Part shown: positions 5,895 through 12,335 of the stretch, piece by piece | Layout of the letters: each line of letters starts with the position of its first letter | Numbering within the stretch: position 1 is the first letter of the stretch | NCBI GenBank assembly: GCA_026770585.1 | Contig: MU646402.1 | Location: 446,769-459,953, forward strand | Source: Baffinella frigidus | Taxonomy: Eukaryota > Cryptophyceae > Cryptomonadales > Baffinellaceae | Direction: 5' to 3' | DNA length: 13,185 nucleotides | The notes under the pieces: model-generated | The model's database searches: none | What the model was told of the DNA's origin: nothing | What the model saw: only the letters and a program-made list of their open reading frames with translations | Translations under genes and position numbers: made by a program

Positions 5895-6014
5895 GTGCGC
5901 CCCCCATCCATCTTCCAAGCTTGAACACCCCCCATCCATGTTCTCAGAAAAGGGTTTCTTGCCAACGAAATTTGCTACACAGTCGCTTTACTATTTCCAA
6001 TATGATCAAATTGT

Positions 6015-6043
6015 GCATCCGCCAGCCTCTCATCGACTCATCG
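6015..6043 (+). pseudogene. Second exon 7 echo, donor mutated
   Basis: Copies Ile-Arg-Gln to Ser-Ser; the donor GTGCGC has become ATGCGC. The downstream intronic flank still matches the previous echo. Confidence 0.7.
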
Positions 6044-6160
6044 ATGCGCCTCCCGTCCATCTTCCAAGCTTGAATGCCCGTAATCGTGAGCACCGCATTC
6101 GCGAATACCCCGACACCAGAAACCCGACCCCTGAACCCCGAAACCGCAAACCCTACAACA

Positions 6161-6190
6161 GGGCGTGATTTCCACCTACATGCTCCTCGC
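6161..6190 (+). pseudogene. Exon 8 echo, short degenerate piece
   Basis: After ACAG (6157-6160), GGCGTGATTTCCACCTACATG and the following bases resemble the middle of exon 8 (Asp-Val-Ile-Phe-Thr-Tyr-Met-Leu-Leu). It is short and diverged. Confidence 0.45.
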
Positions 6191-6355
6191 ATGATGCTAT
6201 CTTGGCATTTTTGACGCATGCCTAATATAACATAAAACCACACATTTATTTGATTCCCCGATCCCCGATCCCCGATCCGCCGGTCCAAAATCCAAACCAA
6301 TCCGAAATCTACCTAATGTACGAAAAGTCGACTCAGTTCTTGAAACGTACACCAG

Positions 6356-6412
6356 GTGGGGTTCAAGAACATCCAGCGGGACGTGATTTGCACGTACATG
6401 ATTCTCACGCAG
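6356..6412 (+). pseudogene. Exon 8 echo, 5' part with acceptor
   Basis: Acceptor CCAG followed by 19 open codons matching the start of exon 8, with replacements Phe/Cys, Leu/Ile and Ala/Thr. It diverges right after the Gln codon. Upstream-type echo. Confidence 0.75.
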
Positions 6413-6541
6413 CCGGAATCAAATAAAAAGACGCGAAAAGGATGAAGGGCTGCGTTTCACCGCCAAGAGCACACTCGTTTAGTACCACGAAACGAAACGT
6501 CGCGTTCTGAGATCCTGACGTGTGGCCTGGCGTGGCAACAG

Positions 6542-6635
6542 GTGGGGTTCAAGAACATCCAGCGGGACGTGATTTTCACGTACATGCTTCTCGCGCAGCT
6601 CCTCCTCTCGATGTTCCTCCTCGGCAAGCACCACG
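6542..6635 (+). CDS. Exon 8 (residues 201-231, membrane segment 3)
   Basis: Acceptor ACAG (6538-6541), donor GTAATT at 6636. Phase 0 at entry, one spare base at exit. It encodes VGFKNIQRDVIFTYMLLAQL then LLSMFLLGKHH. Residues 210-228 form the clearest membrane helix of the gene, preceded by Lys and Arg and followed by Lys-His-His. The one spare g is completed by the GC at the start of exon 9. At least one 5' echo precedes it and several 3' echoes follow. Confidence 0.85.
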
Positions 6636-6658
6636 GTAATTGTACGCCCAAGTTTTAG

Positions 6659-6670
6659 CGGGACGTGATC
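6659..6670 (+). pseudogene. Very short exon 8 echo with new acceptor
   Basis: AGTTTTAG followed by CGGGACGTGATC. The same AGTTTTAG-exon junction occurs at 6811-6820, so both echoes share one breakpoint. The copy stops after 12 bases. Confidence 0.55.
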
Positions 6671-6818
6671 TAACGGTACCGTTGTAAACTGATTGTAAAA
6701 TCATTGTAAAATCATTGTAAACGCATTGTAGACTCCATAATAGTTTTGAATGGTACAATATAACTATTTAAGAAATTATTTTTTACCGTTTATATTGTTG
6801 ACTCTAGAACAGTTTTAG

Positions 6819-6891
6819 CGGGACGTGATCTTCACGTACATGCTTCTCGCGCCGCTCCTCCTCTCGATGTTCCTCCTCGGCAAGCACCACG
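6819..6891 (+). CDS. Spliceable short copy of exon 8
   Basis: TTTTAG acceptor (6813-6818) and GTAACC donor (6892). 73 bases, open, phase 0 in and one base out, exactly matching exon 8 minus its first seven codons. Differences are one synonymous (atc/att) and one Gln/Pro inside the membrane helix. It could replace exon 8 with a shorter form; the helix-central Pro makes function uncertain. It could equally be a duplicate in decay. Confidence 0.45.
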
Positions 6892-6897
6892 GTAACC

Positions 6898-7012
6898 ACA
6901 CAGCGGACTTCGAAGGGAGTTTGAATAACCCCTAAGCGATCAGACCTAGGACCCTACGGTAGGCAACCCGTAGGGACATAGGGGGCTTCCTACGGATAAG
7001 GTTAACGAAAAC
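6898..7012 (-). mobile_element. Foldback element family X, copy 2 (inverted)
   Basis: The reverse complement matches 5681-5846 across the TTATCCGTAGGA, CTACGGGTTGCCTACCGTAGGG and TCGCTTA blocks and the CCGCTGTGT end, with a shorter far end. It lies directly between two exon 8 echoes, as copy 1 lies between exon 7 copies. Confidence 0.8.
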
Positions 7013-7057
7013 TCGCGCAGCTCCTCCTCTCGATGTTCTTCCTCGACCAGCACCGCC
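7012..7057 (+). pseudogene. Exon 8 echo, 3' half with donor
   Basis: Copies Leu-Ala-Gln-Leu-Leu through Lys-His-His with changes (Gly-Lys to Asp-Gln, His to Arg) and ends at GTAAAA. It starts flush with the end of the foldback element. Confidence 0.7.
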
Positions 7058-7162
7058 GTAAAAAAAAAATCCGTTTACATTGTAGACTCTAAAAACTGTT
7101 CTAGAGTTACTTTTTCTCACCTCTAGAATGGGGTTTGGATTTTACAATGGGGGGTTCACGTG

Positions 7163-7203
7163 GTCCTTTCTCCTCCCAATGTTCCTTCTCGGAAAACACC
7201 ACG
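7163..7203 (+). pseudogene. Last exon 8 echo, 3' end with donor
   Basis: Degenerate copy of Leu-Leu-Ser-Met-Phe-Leu-Leu-Gly-Lys-His-His followed by GTAATT. Its downstream flank (ATTGTATACCCATTGTAAAC) resembles that after exon 8 itself (6637-6740), so intron DNA was duplicated too. Confidence 0.7.
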
Positions 7204-7327
7204 GTAATTGTATACCCATTGTAAACTCATTGTAAACTCATTGAAAACTCCACAATAGGTTTGTACCTTTTCTAGCCTCGAGTGAGCCACACACCAACGC
7301 GCGCACGTGCGCCCTTATTCACTTCGC

Positions 7328-7395
7328 GCTAAGTTAACCTCCCAGCTAAGTTGACATCCCGGCTAAGTTGACATCTCGGCTAAGTTGACATCCCG
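7328..7395 (+). repeat. 17-bp tandem repeat, four units
   Basis: GCTAAGTTGACATCCCG occurs four times head to tail (7328, 7345, 7362, 7379), the first unit diverged. It ends 14 bases before the exon 9 start. The TAAGTTGAC units resemble branch-site sequence, but that role is untested. Confidence 0.95.
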
Positions 7396-7409
7396 GCACC
7401 CTCTCGCAG

Positions 7410-7456
7410 GCGCGATCTTCGGCGAGAAGGACCCCGCGCCCAGCGACCTCCAGGAG
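7410..7456 (+). CDS. Exon 9 (residues 233-247)
   Basis: Acceptor CTCTCGCAG ends at 7409 and donor GTGCAC starts at 7457. Entry GC completes Gly232, exit phase 0. It encodes AIFGEKDPAPSDLQE, a short polar loop after membrane segment 3. The donor is less certain than the others: the open frame continues a few codons past it, but the GTGCAC site is the one that keeps exon 10 in phase. No echo was found. Confidence 0.7.
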
Positions 7457-7469
7457 GTGCACCGCCGAA

Positions 7470-8030
7470 ACCCGAAACTCTAAACCCTGAGCAAACCCCA
7501 AACCCTGAGCCCGGAACCCCAAACCCAGAACCCAGAACCCAGAACCCGGAACCCCAAACCCGGAACCCAGAACCACGAACCAAAAACCGCAAACCCGAAA
7601 CCCGGAACCCGGAACCCGGAACCCGGAACCCTGAGCCCGAGACCCGGAACCCGGAACCCGGAACCCGGAACCCGGAACCCGAGACCCGGAACCTGAAACC
7701 CGAAGCCCGGAACCCGAATTCCGGCACCAGCAACCCGGAACCCGGAACCCTCAACCCTCAACCCTCAACCCGGATCCACGTGGTAGAACCCGAAACCCGG
7801 GAAAAAAAACTGAAACCCGAAATCCGAAAACCCCGAAACCTGATTCCTGATACGCGAAAGCAGGTGGTAGGGAAGATGATGCCGCTGAACTCAAACCCGA
7901 AACCCGGAGTCAGAAACCCAAAAGTCCGGAACTTGAAACCCGGAACCCGGAACCTTGACCCCGGAACCTGATACCCGATACCCGAAACCTGATACCCGAT
8001 ACCAGGAATCTGATACCCGAAACGCGGGAG
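7470..8030 (+). repeat. Long CCCGGAA/CCCGAAA/CCCAGAA array
   Basis: Over 500 bases of 7-bp units. Runs of CCCGGAA are nearly pure at about 7605-7680, mixed elsewhere with CCCAGAA, CCCGAGA and CCCTCAA, and interrupted by the exon 10 echo. Antisense frames rich in Gly-Phe-Arg-Val-Ser/Pro are by-products of the 7-bp period. Confidence 0.9.
7864..7890 (+). pseudogene. Exon 10 echo, 5' end with acceptor
   Basis: GCAG (7860-7863) then GTGGTAGGGAAGATGATGCC matches the start of exon 10, with one synonymous change (aag/aaa), before diverging into the array. Upstream-type echo. Confidence 0.75.
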
Positions 8031-8033
8031 CAG

Positions 8034-8105
8034 GTGGTAGGGAAAATGATGCCGCAGATCTCAGCGCTGGATATGTGGGCGCTCCTCGACTGCTCCGTCT
8101 TCTCG
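8034..8105 (+). CDS. Exon 10 (residues 248-271)
   Basis: Acceptor GCAG (8030-8033), donor GTAACA at 8106, phase 0 at both ends, 24 codons: VVGKMMPQISALDMWALLDC then SVFS. The last third is hydrophobic and continues without a break into exon 11, forming membrane segment 4 across the splice junction. Confidence 0.8.
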
Positions 8106-8655
8106 GTAACACCCCTGAACCCTAACGTTGTAATTAACGTTGTGAAATCAACATAAATAACTAGGAGGTTTCCAAGTTAAAAGGAATCTCGTTCAATTTC
8201 ACTTATGTTTCTGGTTCAAACTTAGTCACGTAACCCCCGAATTCCGGGGGTCTTGGAGATCTCGTAGTCCACCTTGTGGAACCCTAAACCTGGAGCCCCG
8301 CTCCCTAAACCCTAAACCCTCAACTCTAAACCCTAAACCCTAAACCCTAAACCCTATTCCCTAAGCCTTACACAACGAATCCTAAACTTCTCCGTAAACT
8401 CCAACCCCTTGAACCCCGCCCCCCAAACCGTACACTGTACACCCTTTTCCCTACACCTTACACAATGGCTCAACAACAACTGAAGACTGGTTGTGCCAGT
8501 CTTCACTTACATGCTCCTCCTCCCTAACCCCAAACCTCCAAACGATAAACATCAAACCATAAATAATAAATAACAAATTAAAAACAGTAAAAACAATGAA
8601 AAATAATAGATAATAATAATAATAATAAACTTGAAAAATCAACCCCAAACACCAG
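8106..8655 (+). repeat. Intron: unique DNA, CCCTAAA array, AAT-rich tract
   Basis: 8106-8275 is low-repeat DNA with AACGTTGTAATTAACGTTGT. 8280-8356 is mostly CCCTAAA. 8357-8640 contains degenerate units and an AAT microsatellite (8607-8628). No gene is visible. Confidence 0.7.
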
Positions 8656-8726
8656 GTTGTGTTGGTAGCGATCATGTACCTGAAACTGGCGCTCTACGAC
8701 ATCCGGCGCTCGGACATCTTCCTCCT
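8656..8726 (+). pseudogene. Exon 11 echo, 5' 60 percent with acceptor
   Basis: Acceptor CCAG followed by 71 bases matching exon 11. All three differences (ttg/ctg, atc/att, ctc/ctg) are synonymous. It ends at Phe-Leu-Leu and runs into A-rich DNA. No donor. Confidence 0.85.
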
Positions 8727-8852
8727 AATCCAAAACCATTGAAAAATAATCCTCAAAAGGGGACAACTGTGAAAAACAACATGGAAAAAACATGGGGGAA
8801 AAAACTAAAGAAATAATGAGCACACCTTAAACCCCCAAACCCTAAACGTCAG

Positions 8853-8969
8853 GTTGTGCTGGTAGCGATTATGTACCTGAAACTGGCGCTCTACGACATC
8901 CGGCGCTCGGACATCTTCCTGCTGCACAACGAGTACTACCGCGCCTCCCTCCTCCAGCGCACCCAGCAG
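8853..8969 (+). CDS. Exon 11 (residues 272-310, membrane segment 4)
   Basis: Acceptor TCAG (8849-8852), donor GTTGGA at 8970, phase 0 at both ends, 39 codons. It begins VVLVAIMYLKLALYDIRRSD and continues IFLLHNEYYRASLLQRTQQ. Residues 261-285 form a membrane helix together with exon 10; the rest is a charged helix. It shows the clearest echo arrangement in the window: an acceptor-side copy upstream (8656-8726) and a donor-side copy downstream (9087-9128). Confidence 0.85.
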
Positions 8970-9036
8970 GTTGGAACCCTGTACCCGAAACCCAGAACAC
9001 GCCAAGGCAGTCACCTCGGACAGTTGGCTTCGGCGT

Positions 9037-9056
9037 CCGCGTGACCGGTCACGCGG
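9037..9056. repeat. Perfect 20-bp palindrome
   Basis: CCGCGTGACCGGTCACGCGG is exactly self-complementary. It lies in the intron between exon 11 and its donor-side echo, in GC-rich non-telomeric sequence. It could be a dimeric protein-binding site or a rearrangement scar; nothing here decides. Confidence 0.9.
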
Positions 9057-9086
9057 GCGTTCACGAGCCTGCCGGCGGGGCTGTTC

Positions 9087-9128
9087 CACGAGTACTACCG
9101 CGCCTCCCTCCTCCAGCGCACCCAGCAG
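9087..9128 (+). pseudogene. Exon 11 echo, 3' end with donor
   Basis: From His-Glu-Tyr-Tyr to Gln-Gln the copy is identical to the end of exon 11 except for the loss of one Asn codon, and identity continues into the donor (GTTGGAACCCT). Identity across the junction shows it was copied as genomic DNA, not from spliced RNA. Confidence 0.85.
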
Positions 9129-9174
9129 GTTGGAACCCTAAACCTTAACCCTCAACACCCACACCCTCAAGTAG

Positions 9175-9191
9175 GAGCTCAGCGGGACCCT
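9175..9191 (+). pseudogene. Exon 12 echo, first 17 bases
   Basis: TAG then GAGCTCAGCGGGACCCTG resembles the start of exon 12. Short upstream-type echo. Confidence 0.5.
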
Positions 9192-9194
9192 GAA

Positions 9195-9280
9195 AACCCT
9201 AATCTCTAAACCCAAAACCCAAACCCCTAAACCCTAAACCCTGAACCCTAAACCCTAACCCCCAAACCCCAAACCCCAGA
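9195..9280 (+). repeat. CCCTAAA/CCCCAAA array
   Basis: Degenerate 7-bp telomere-like units between two exon 12 echoes. Confidence 0.8.
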
Positions 9281-9285
9281 CCCAC

Positions 9286-9330
9286 GAGCTGAACGGGACC
9301 CTGGCGTCAGCCTGGGCCGAAGCTGAACGG
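9286..9330 (+). pseudogene. Exon 12 echo, acceptor lost
   Basis: GAGCTGAACGGGACCCTGGC and following bases copy the first half of exon 12; the preceding bases are CACG instead of CAG. A further tiny copy of the start (GCTGAACGGATCC) overlaps its end. Confidence 0.6.
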
Positions 9331-9468
9331 ATCCCTAAAACCTCTACCCCTCACCCCAACCCCCTACACCCTCGAGCACGATTTTCTCGTCATGTCTCGC
9401 GTGGGTCCGGCAAGAGCTGATCCTCAAAACCCTAAACCCGACACCCTGATTCCTAAATCCTAAACCAG

Positions 9469-9535
9469 GAGCTGAACGGGACGCTGACGTCTGACTGGGG
9501 CCGGAGGAGCTCCTCGTGTCCTCATGGCTCGCACG
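9469..9535 (+). CDS. Exon 12 (residues 311-332)
   Basis: Acceptor CCAG (9465-9468), donor GTACGT at 9536. Phase 0 at entry, one spare base at exit. It encodes ELNGTLTSDWGRRSSSCPHG then Ser-His, the start of the Ser/Gly/His-rich tail. A different frame of the 3' half reads Pro-Glu-Glu-Leu-Leu, which looks more structured, but only the chosen frame links exons 11 and 13. If the family has the other reading, this copy would carry a one-base indel. Confidence 0.65.
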
Positions 9536-9831
9536 GTACGTTAAGTTGCCAATCTGTCAACTTATTGGTATACGTTGTCACTCTGTCAACTTCTTTTAAA
9601 ATTCGATTGTGGGGTCTTTGTGTCAGGGTTCAGGGGTATGTGAGGGTTCGGGGGTTACCAAAAAGGCACCTTTCGATCTGCCACTTTTAAAATGATAATA
9701 ATGATAATGATGATAAATAAATAAAAATCACAATAATAAGTGAGTTTAAGCAGGCATCGGGTATCAGCCCCGACACACTCTTCGTCTTCTCCTTTTTTCC
9801 TGTCAAGCCTAAAATTGACCAAAAGTCTAGC

Positions 9832-9899
9832 GCTTTACAAAAGACCAGATCAGCCAATGTACAAAGACGGCTCTCGTGCTTTACAAAATCGTGCCCGAC
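9832..9899 (+). repeat. ~68-bp direct repeat, left copy
   Basis: Begins GCTTTACAAAAGAC and ends CTTTACAAAATCGTGCCC. It matches 10336-10402 at both ends with a diverged middle. The two copies bracket about 435 bases. Confidence 0.75.
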
Positions 9900-10025
9900 G
9901 GGCGAACGGGGTACCCCCCTCCAAAGCTGGTTAGCCTAAACCCTGACCCCACGGGAGCAGGCATGAACCGGGAGTCCGGCGGAAGTTCATCAGGCCTGGG
10001 ACACCTCCACGCATCAGGTACCGCC

Positions 10026-10111
10026 AGCCACCCGAGGCGGACCAAATCGACGATTGTGTGGAGCGAATTCCTCGGGTGGCACGTTCGAAAACGAATGTGC
10101 CGCCCGAGGAA
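10026..10111. repeat. Hairpin with a third, competing arm
   Basis: 10068-10087 pairs with 10092-10111 (20 bp, two mismatches that G-U pairing tolerates) around loop AAAA. Upstream, GCCACCCGAGG (10027-10037) is also complementary to the left arm CCTCGGGTGGC (10070-10080), so two alternative foldings are possible in RNA. Confidence 0.8.
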
Positions 10112-10242
10112 AGGGTTGATCTCCAGGATCGGTTCGGTCCGTTTCGGAGGGCGGGCGGTACAATTGTCTCCACCAGCCCTCGGATTGGGAGCAAACCGTC
10201 TTGTTCGAGTCCCTTTATTTGTACCACAGGTCGCCGGATTCC

Positions 10243-10322
10243 ATAATGTACTGCCAAACAACCTGCGTCAGCGCCGCACATGCCTTACGCAATGTGCTTA
10301 CTGTTCCCCGTGTCGGCCGCTC
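10243..10322 (+). repeat. Dispersed ~80-bp repeat, copy 2
   Basis: Same orientation and block order as 3870-3952. Just upstream, GTTCGAGTCCC (10204-10214) resembles a Pol III B box, but no A box or tRNA fold accompanies it. Confidence 0.75.
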
Positions 10323-10335
10323 TCAGGCGCTTTAC

Positions 10336-10402
10336 GCTTTACAAAAGACTGAATAAACCACTTTACAAACACTGCGTGCCGACTTTACAAAATCGCGCCT
10401 AA
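10336..10402 (+). repeat. ~68-bp direct repeat, right copy
   Basis: Partner of 9832-9899, with an extra internal CTTTACAAA. It ends about 20 bases before the exon 13 acceptor. Confidence 0.75.
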
Positions 10403-10422
10403 CCCACGAATGATTTTCCCAG

Positions 10423-10481
10423 GCTCTTCCCCCCTGGAGCGCCTCTCTTCAGGAGGAGGCGGAAGGGACGGCCTCGCGGGG
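10423..10481 (+). CDS. Exon 13 (residues 334-352)
   Basis: Acceptor TTTTCCCAG ends at 10422, one of the few with a pyrimidine tract, and donor GTAAGC starts at 10482. Entry GC completes Gly333, exit phase 0. It encodes SSPLERLSSGGGGRDGLAG, low complexity and probably disordered. The frame is set by exons 12 and 14. No echo was seen. Confidence 0.65.
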
Positions 10482-10490
10482 GTAAGCCCT

Positions 10491-10605
10491 CAACTCTAAA
10501 CCCTAAACCCTAAACCCTGAACCCTAAACCCTAAACCCCAAACCCTAAACCCCAAACCCTTAACCCCAAACCCTCAACCCCAAACCCCAAACCCCGAACC
10601 CTAAA
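10491..10605 (+). repeat. CCCTAAA/CCCCAAA array
   Basis: Mixed 7-bp telomere-like units filling almost the whole intron between exons 13 and 14. Confidence 0.9.
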
Positions 10606-10609
10606 CCAG

Positions 10610-10688
10610 GGCAACGGGGGTCACGCCGGACACCCCCACTCCCATACCATCAACCGGCAGGGGTCCGGGGGGGTCACGTGGGCGTCGA
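10610..10688 (+). CDS. Exon 14 (residues 353-378)
   Basis: Acceptor CCAG (10606-10609), donor GTGAAG at 10689. Phase 0 at entry, one spare base at exit. It encodes GNGGHAGHPHSHTINRQGSG then Gly-Val-Thr-Trp-Ala-Ser. The Gly/His-rich start could bind metal, but this is composition only. A second possible donor six bases on (GTATAC) keeps the same phase. Confidence 0.65.
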
Positions 10689-11105
10689 GTGAAGGTATAC
10701 CACCCAGGATTGTTAGGTGGGTGTAATTGATTTGATTAGGATTCATGGTAAAAATCACTTATGCCATAGTAATTTATCCCATGATTTTGGTAGTCGATTC
10801 AAGGTGTGCCCACCTGCTATCGTTCGGTTTGGGAAGTATGAGGCACCCCGACTGAATCTGCAGTGATTTGGGTTCTGTGAGGTTTGTTGATATTAATCTT
10901 TTTTGGGAAGCTCGTGTCTGAGACCACTGTTTTCAAACTCACGTGTGATGATAGTAGGCAACCCTCAACCCAAACAAGGGGGGAGTGATTACGTGGAGGA
11001 AGCCTCAGGGGGCCCACCCGCCATCTTTCGGTTCGAAACGTGTGAGGCAACCCGGTTGGATCGCAAACAACGTGTAACTGCCCTAAACGCCAAACCCTGA
11101 ATCAG
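10689..11105 (+). other. Intron with diverged repeats of a 60-bp segment
   Basis: The segment at about 10806-10860 (GCCCACCTGCTATCGTTCGG and onward) resembles 11011-11065, so the 3' part of the exon 15 echo and its flank occur twice. The rest is AT-rich, with no gene. Confidence 0.5.
10984..11040 (+). pseudogene. Diverged exon 15 echo
   Basis: Nineteen open codons starting Ser-Asp-Tyr-Val-Glu-Glu align with the Ser-Asp-Tyr-Ala-Glu/Asp-Glu start of exon 15, then diverge. The preceding bases are AAG rather than CAG, and a GTGTGA follows near the end. It could be an older alternative copy. Confidence 0.5.
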
Positions 11106-11191
11106 ATGGGAGTGACTACGCGGAGGAAGGGGGTGGGGGGGGTCCGCACGTGCCTGCGTCGCCGTTTGGGGGTGGCTTCAATGTTATTTTT
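11106..11191 (+). CDS. Exon 15 alternative copy (28 codons)
   Basis: Acceptor TCAG (11102-11105), donor GTCAAT at 11192, with the same entry (two bases) and exit (0) phases as the copy at 11249-11331. It encodes GSDYAEEGGGGGPHVPASPF then Gly-Gly-Gly-Phe-Asn and a different end, Val-Ile-Phe. Up to Asn it differs by Glu/Asp, one synonymous change and an in-frame gain of one Gly codon. The two copies look like mutually exclusive exons. Its exon would start with A rather than G. Confidence 0.6.
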
Positions 11192-11248
11192 GTCAATGCC
11201 CACAGCGTGTAGAGTGCCCTAAACCCTAAGCCCTAAATCCTGAACCAG

Positions 11249-11331
11249 GGGGGAGTGACTACGCGGATGAAGGGGGTGGGGGGCCGCACGTGCCTGCTTC
11301 GCCGTTTGGGGGTGGCTTCAATGCTGAGCGG
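11249..11331 (+). CDS. Exon 15 (residues 380-406)
   Basis: Acceptor CCAG (11245-11248), donor GTCAAC at 11332. Two entry bases complete Arg379, exit phase 0. It encodes GSDYADEGGGGPHVPASPFG then Gly-Gly-Phe-Asn-Ala-Glu-Arg: acidic, Gly-rich and probably disordered. It is preferred over the copy at 11106 because its acceptor follows the window's AG|G rule. Confidence 0.65.
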
Positions 11332-11370
11332 GTCAACCCTCATCCCTAAACCTTGAAATGATTGTTAGGG

Positions 11371-11520
11371 TTGGAAACCCTAAACCCTGAACCCTAAACC
11401 CTAAACCCTGAACCCTACACCCTAAACCCTGAACCCTAAACCCTGAACCCTAAACCCTAAACCCTAAACCCTAAACCCTAAACCCTAAACCCTAAACCCT
11501 AAACCCTAAACCCTAAACCC
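11371..11520 (+). repeat. CCCTAAA array, purest telomere-type tract in the window
   Basis: Bases 11446-11522 are eleven perfect CCCTAAA units, and earlier units alternate with CCCTGAA and CCCTACA. The array ends in the TAG acceptor of exon 16, so the acceptor (CCCTAG) is itself a modified telomere unit. Confidence 0.95.
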
Positions 11521-11523
11521 TAG

Positions 11524-11587
11524 GTCCCCTCGTCGCGGTCCGCAAGGCGGGGGAGGGGGGGGATGGCGTCGGAGTCAGGCTTCGGAG
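11524..11587 (+). CDS. Exon 16 (residues 407-427)
   Basis: Acceptor CCTAG (11519-11523), donor GTGCGT at 11588. Phase 0 at entry, one spare base at exit. It encodes VPSSRSARRGRGGMASESGF and Gly, a basic Ser/Arg/Gly-rich segment. Support is the phase match on both sides; sequence composition alone would not prove coding. Confidence 0.6.
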
Positions 11588-11636
11588 GTGCGTTTGGTCC
11601 CGTGTACCTCAGTTGACTACCACACCAGAATGATCG

Positions 11637-11703
11637 AGGGAAACCGACGCCTTATCCACGACAGATCTGTCGTGATTGGCTTGAGAATTCAAGGGGTTTC
11701 CCT
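11637..11703. repeat. Nested foldback with 18-bp perfect palindrome
   Basis: AGGGAAACC (11637-11645) and GGTTTCCCT (11695-11703) are exact inverted repeats around a segment containing the perfect palindrome CACGACAGATCTGTCGTG (11657-11674). The outer end resembles the CAGGGAAACGG end of the hAT-like element at 3434-3569. No target duplication is visible. Confidence 0.7.
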
Positions 11704-11714
11704 TCAGAGATGTC

Positions 11715-12335
11715 AAAGTTGGATGTTTCGATCTACTCAATGCACGCCCCCCCCGAAAATAAGTTTTCCTCAATTGAAGCCCCACCACACAAAAAAATCC
11801 TCACGTCACGCCCCCGGGACGTGTTTTTACTCATTTTCTGCCCCCTCAAAACAGCGGATCTACTCAATGCACACACCCGCAAACCATGTGTTTTCCTCAC
11901 TTCACGCTTCCTTAAACATTTCCCCCCCTCAATTGAAGCCCCCGGGACGTAAGGTTTCCTCATTTTCCGCCCCCTCAAAACAGCGGATCTACTCAATACA
12001 CGCCCCCTCAAACCATGTGTTTTACTCACTTCACGCCCCAGAGACGCGTCTTTTCCTCAATTGAAGCCCCCGAGACGTATATTTTCCTCATTTTCCGCCC
12101 CCTCGAAACATGTGTGTTCCTCACTTCACAGCCCCGGGACGCGTGTTTCCTCAATTGAAGCCCCCTTCAAAACATGTATTTTCCTCATTTTCCGCCCCCG
12201 GGATGTACGTTTTCCTCATTTTCCGCCCCTCGAAACAGCAGATCTCCTCAAGTCACGCCCCCTCAAACCATGTGTTTTCCTCAATTGAAGCCCCCTGGAC
12301 GTGTGTTTTCCTCATTTCACGCCCCCTCGAAACAG
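11715..12335 (+). repeat. ~30-bp composite repeat array before exon 17
   Basis: Roughly twenty units sharing TTTTCCTCA followed by ATTGAAGCCCCC, TTTTCCGCCCCC or CTTCACGCCCC. Blocks recur at about 130 bp (AAACAGCGGATCTACTCAAT at 11851 and 11981). The AAACAG|CGG motif in several units (near 11852, 11982, 12233) matches the acceptor and first bases of exon 17 (12331-12338), so the array multiplies that acceptor. One plus frame is open for 158 codons across 11588-12064, an effect of the period; I do not call it a gene. Confidence 0.85.

Larger units (their letters stand above)
9536..10422 (+). other. Long intron with dispersed repeats, no confident exon
   Basis: It contains AT-rich DNA with ATAATGATAATGATGATAAA (9692-9735), a direct-repeat pair, a 20-bp hairpin and copy 2 of the 80-bp repeat. 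Overlapping open frames on both strands at 9876-10352 (up to about 158 codons on plus) are compositionally unremarkable and share no recognisable domain, so I do not call them. Confidence 0.6.

Noticed and set aside
7346-7761. Minus-strand Gly-Phe-Arg-Val-Ser/Pro repeat proteins (also 12317-12749)
   Set aside because: They are by-products of CCCGGAA/CCCGAAA arrays, and they also run through exon 9 antisense.
9962-10017. Possible exon starting ATG AAC CGG GAG after an AG
   Set aside because: No phase support from exons 12 and 13, which join directly; Ser/Gly-rich composition gives no independent evidence.
10204-10214. Pol III B box of a tRNA or SINE
   Set aside because: GTTCGAGTCCC alone; no A box at a suitable distance, no cloverleaf and no A-rich tail.
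9881-10281. Minus-strand genes of 116-126 codons
   Set aside because: They overlap a hairpin and repeats, share no domain, and lie opposite equally long plus-strand frames in GC-rich DNA.
11446-11522. True telomere or chromosome end
   Set aside because: Only eleven perfect units, followed directly by an exon acceptor and 1.6 kb of gene sequence.
11588-12064. 158-codon plus-strand repeat protein
   Set aside because: The open frame follows the roughly 130-bp period of the array; it begins in an exon 16 donor and lacks any domain signal.
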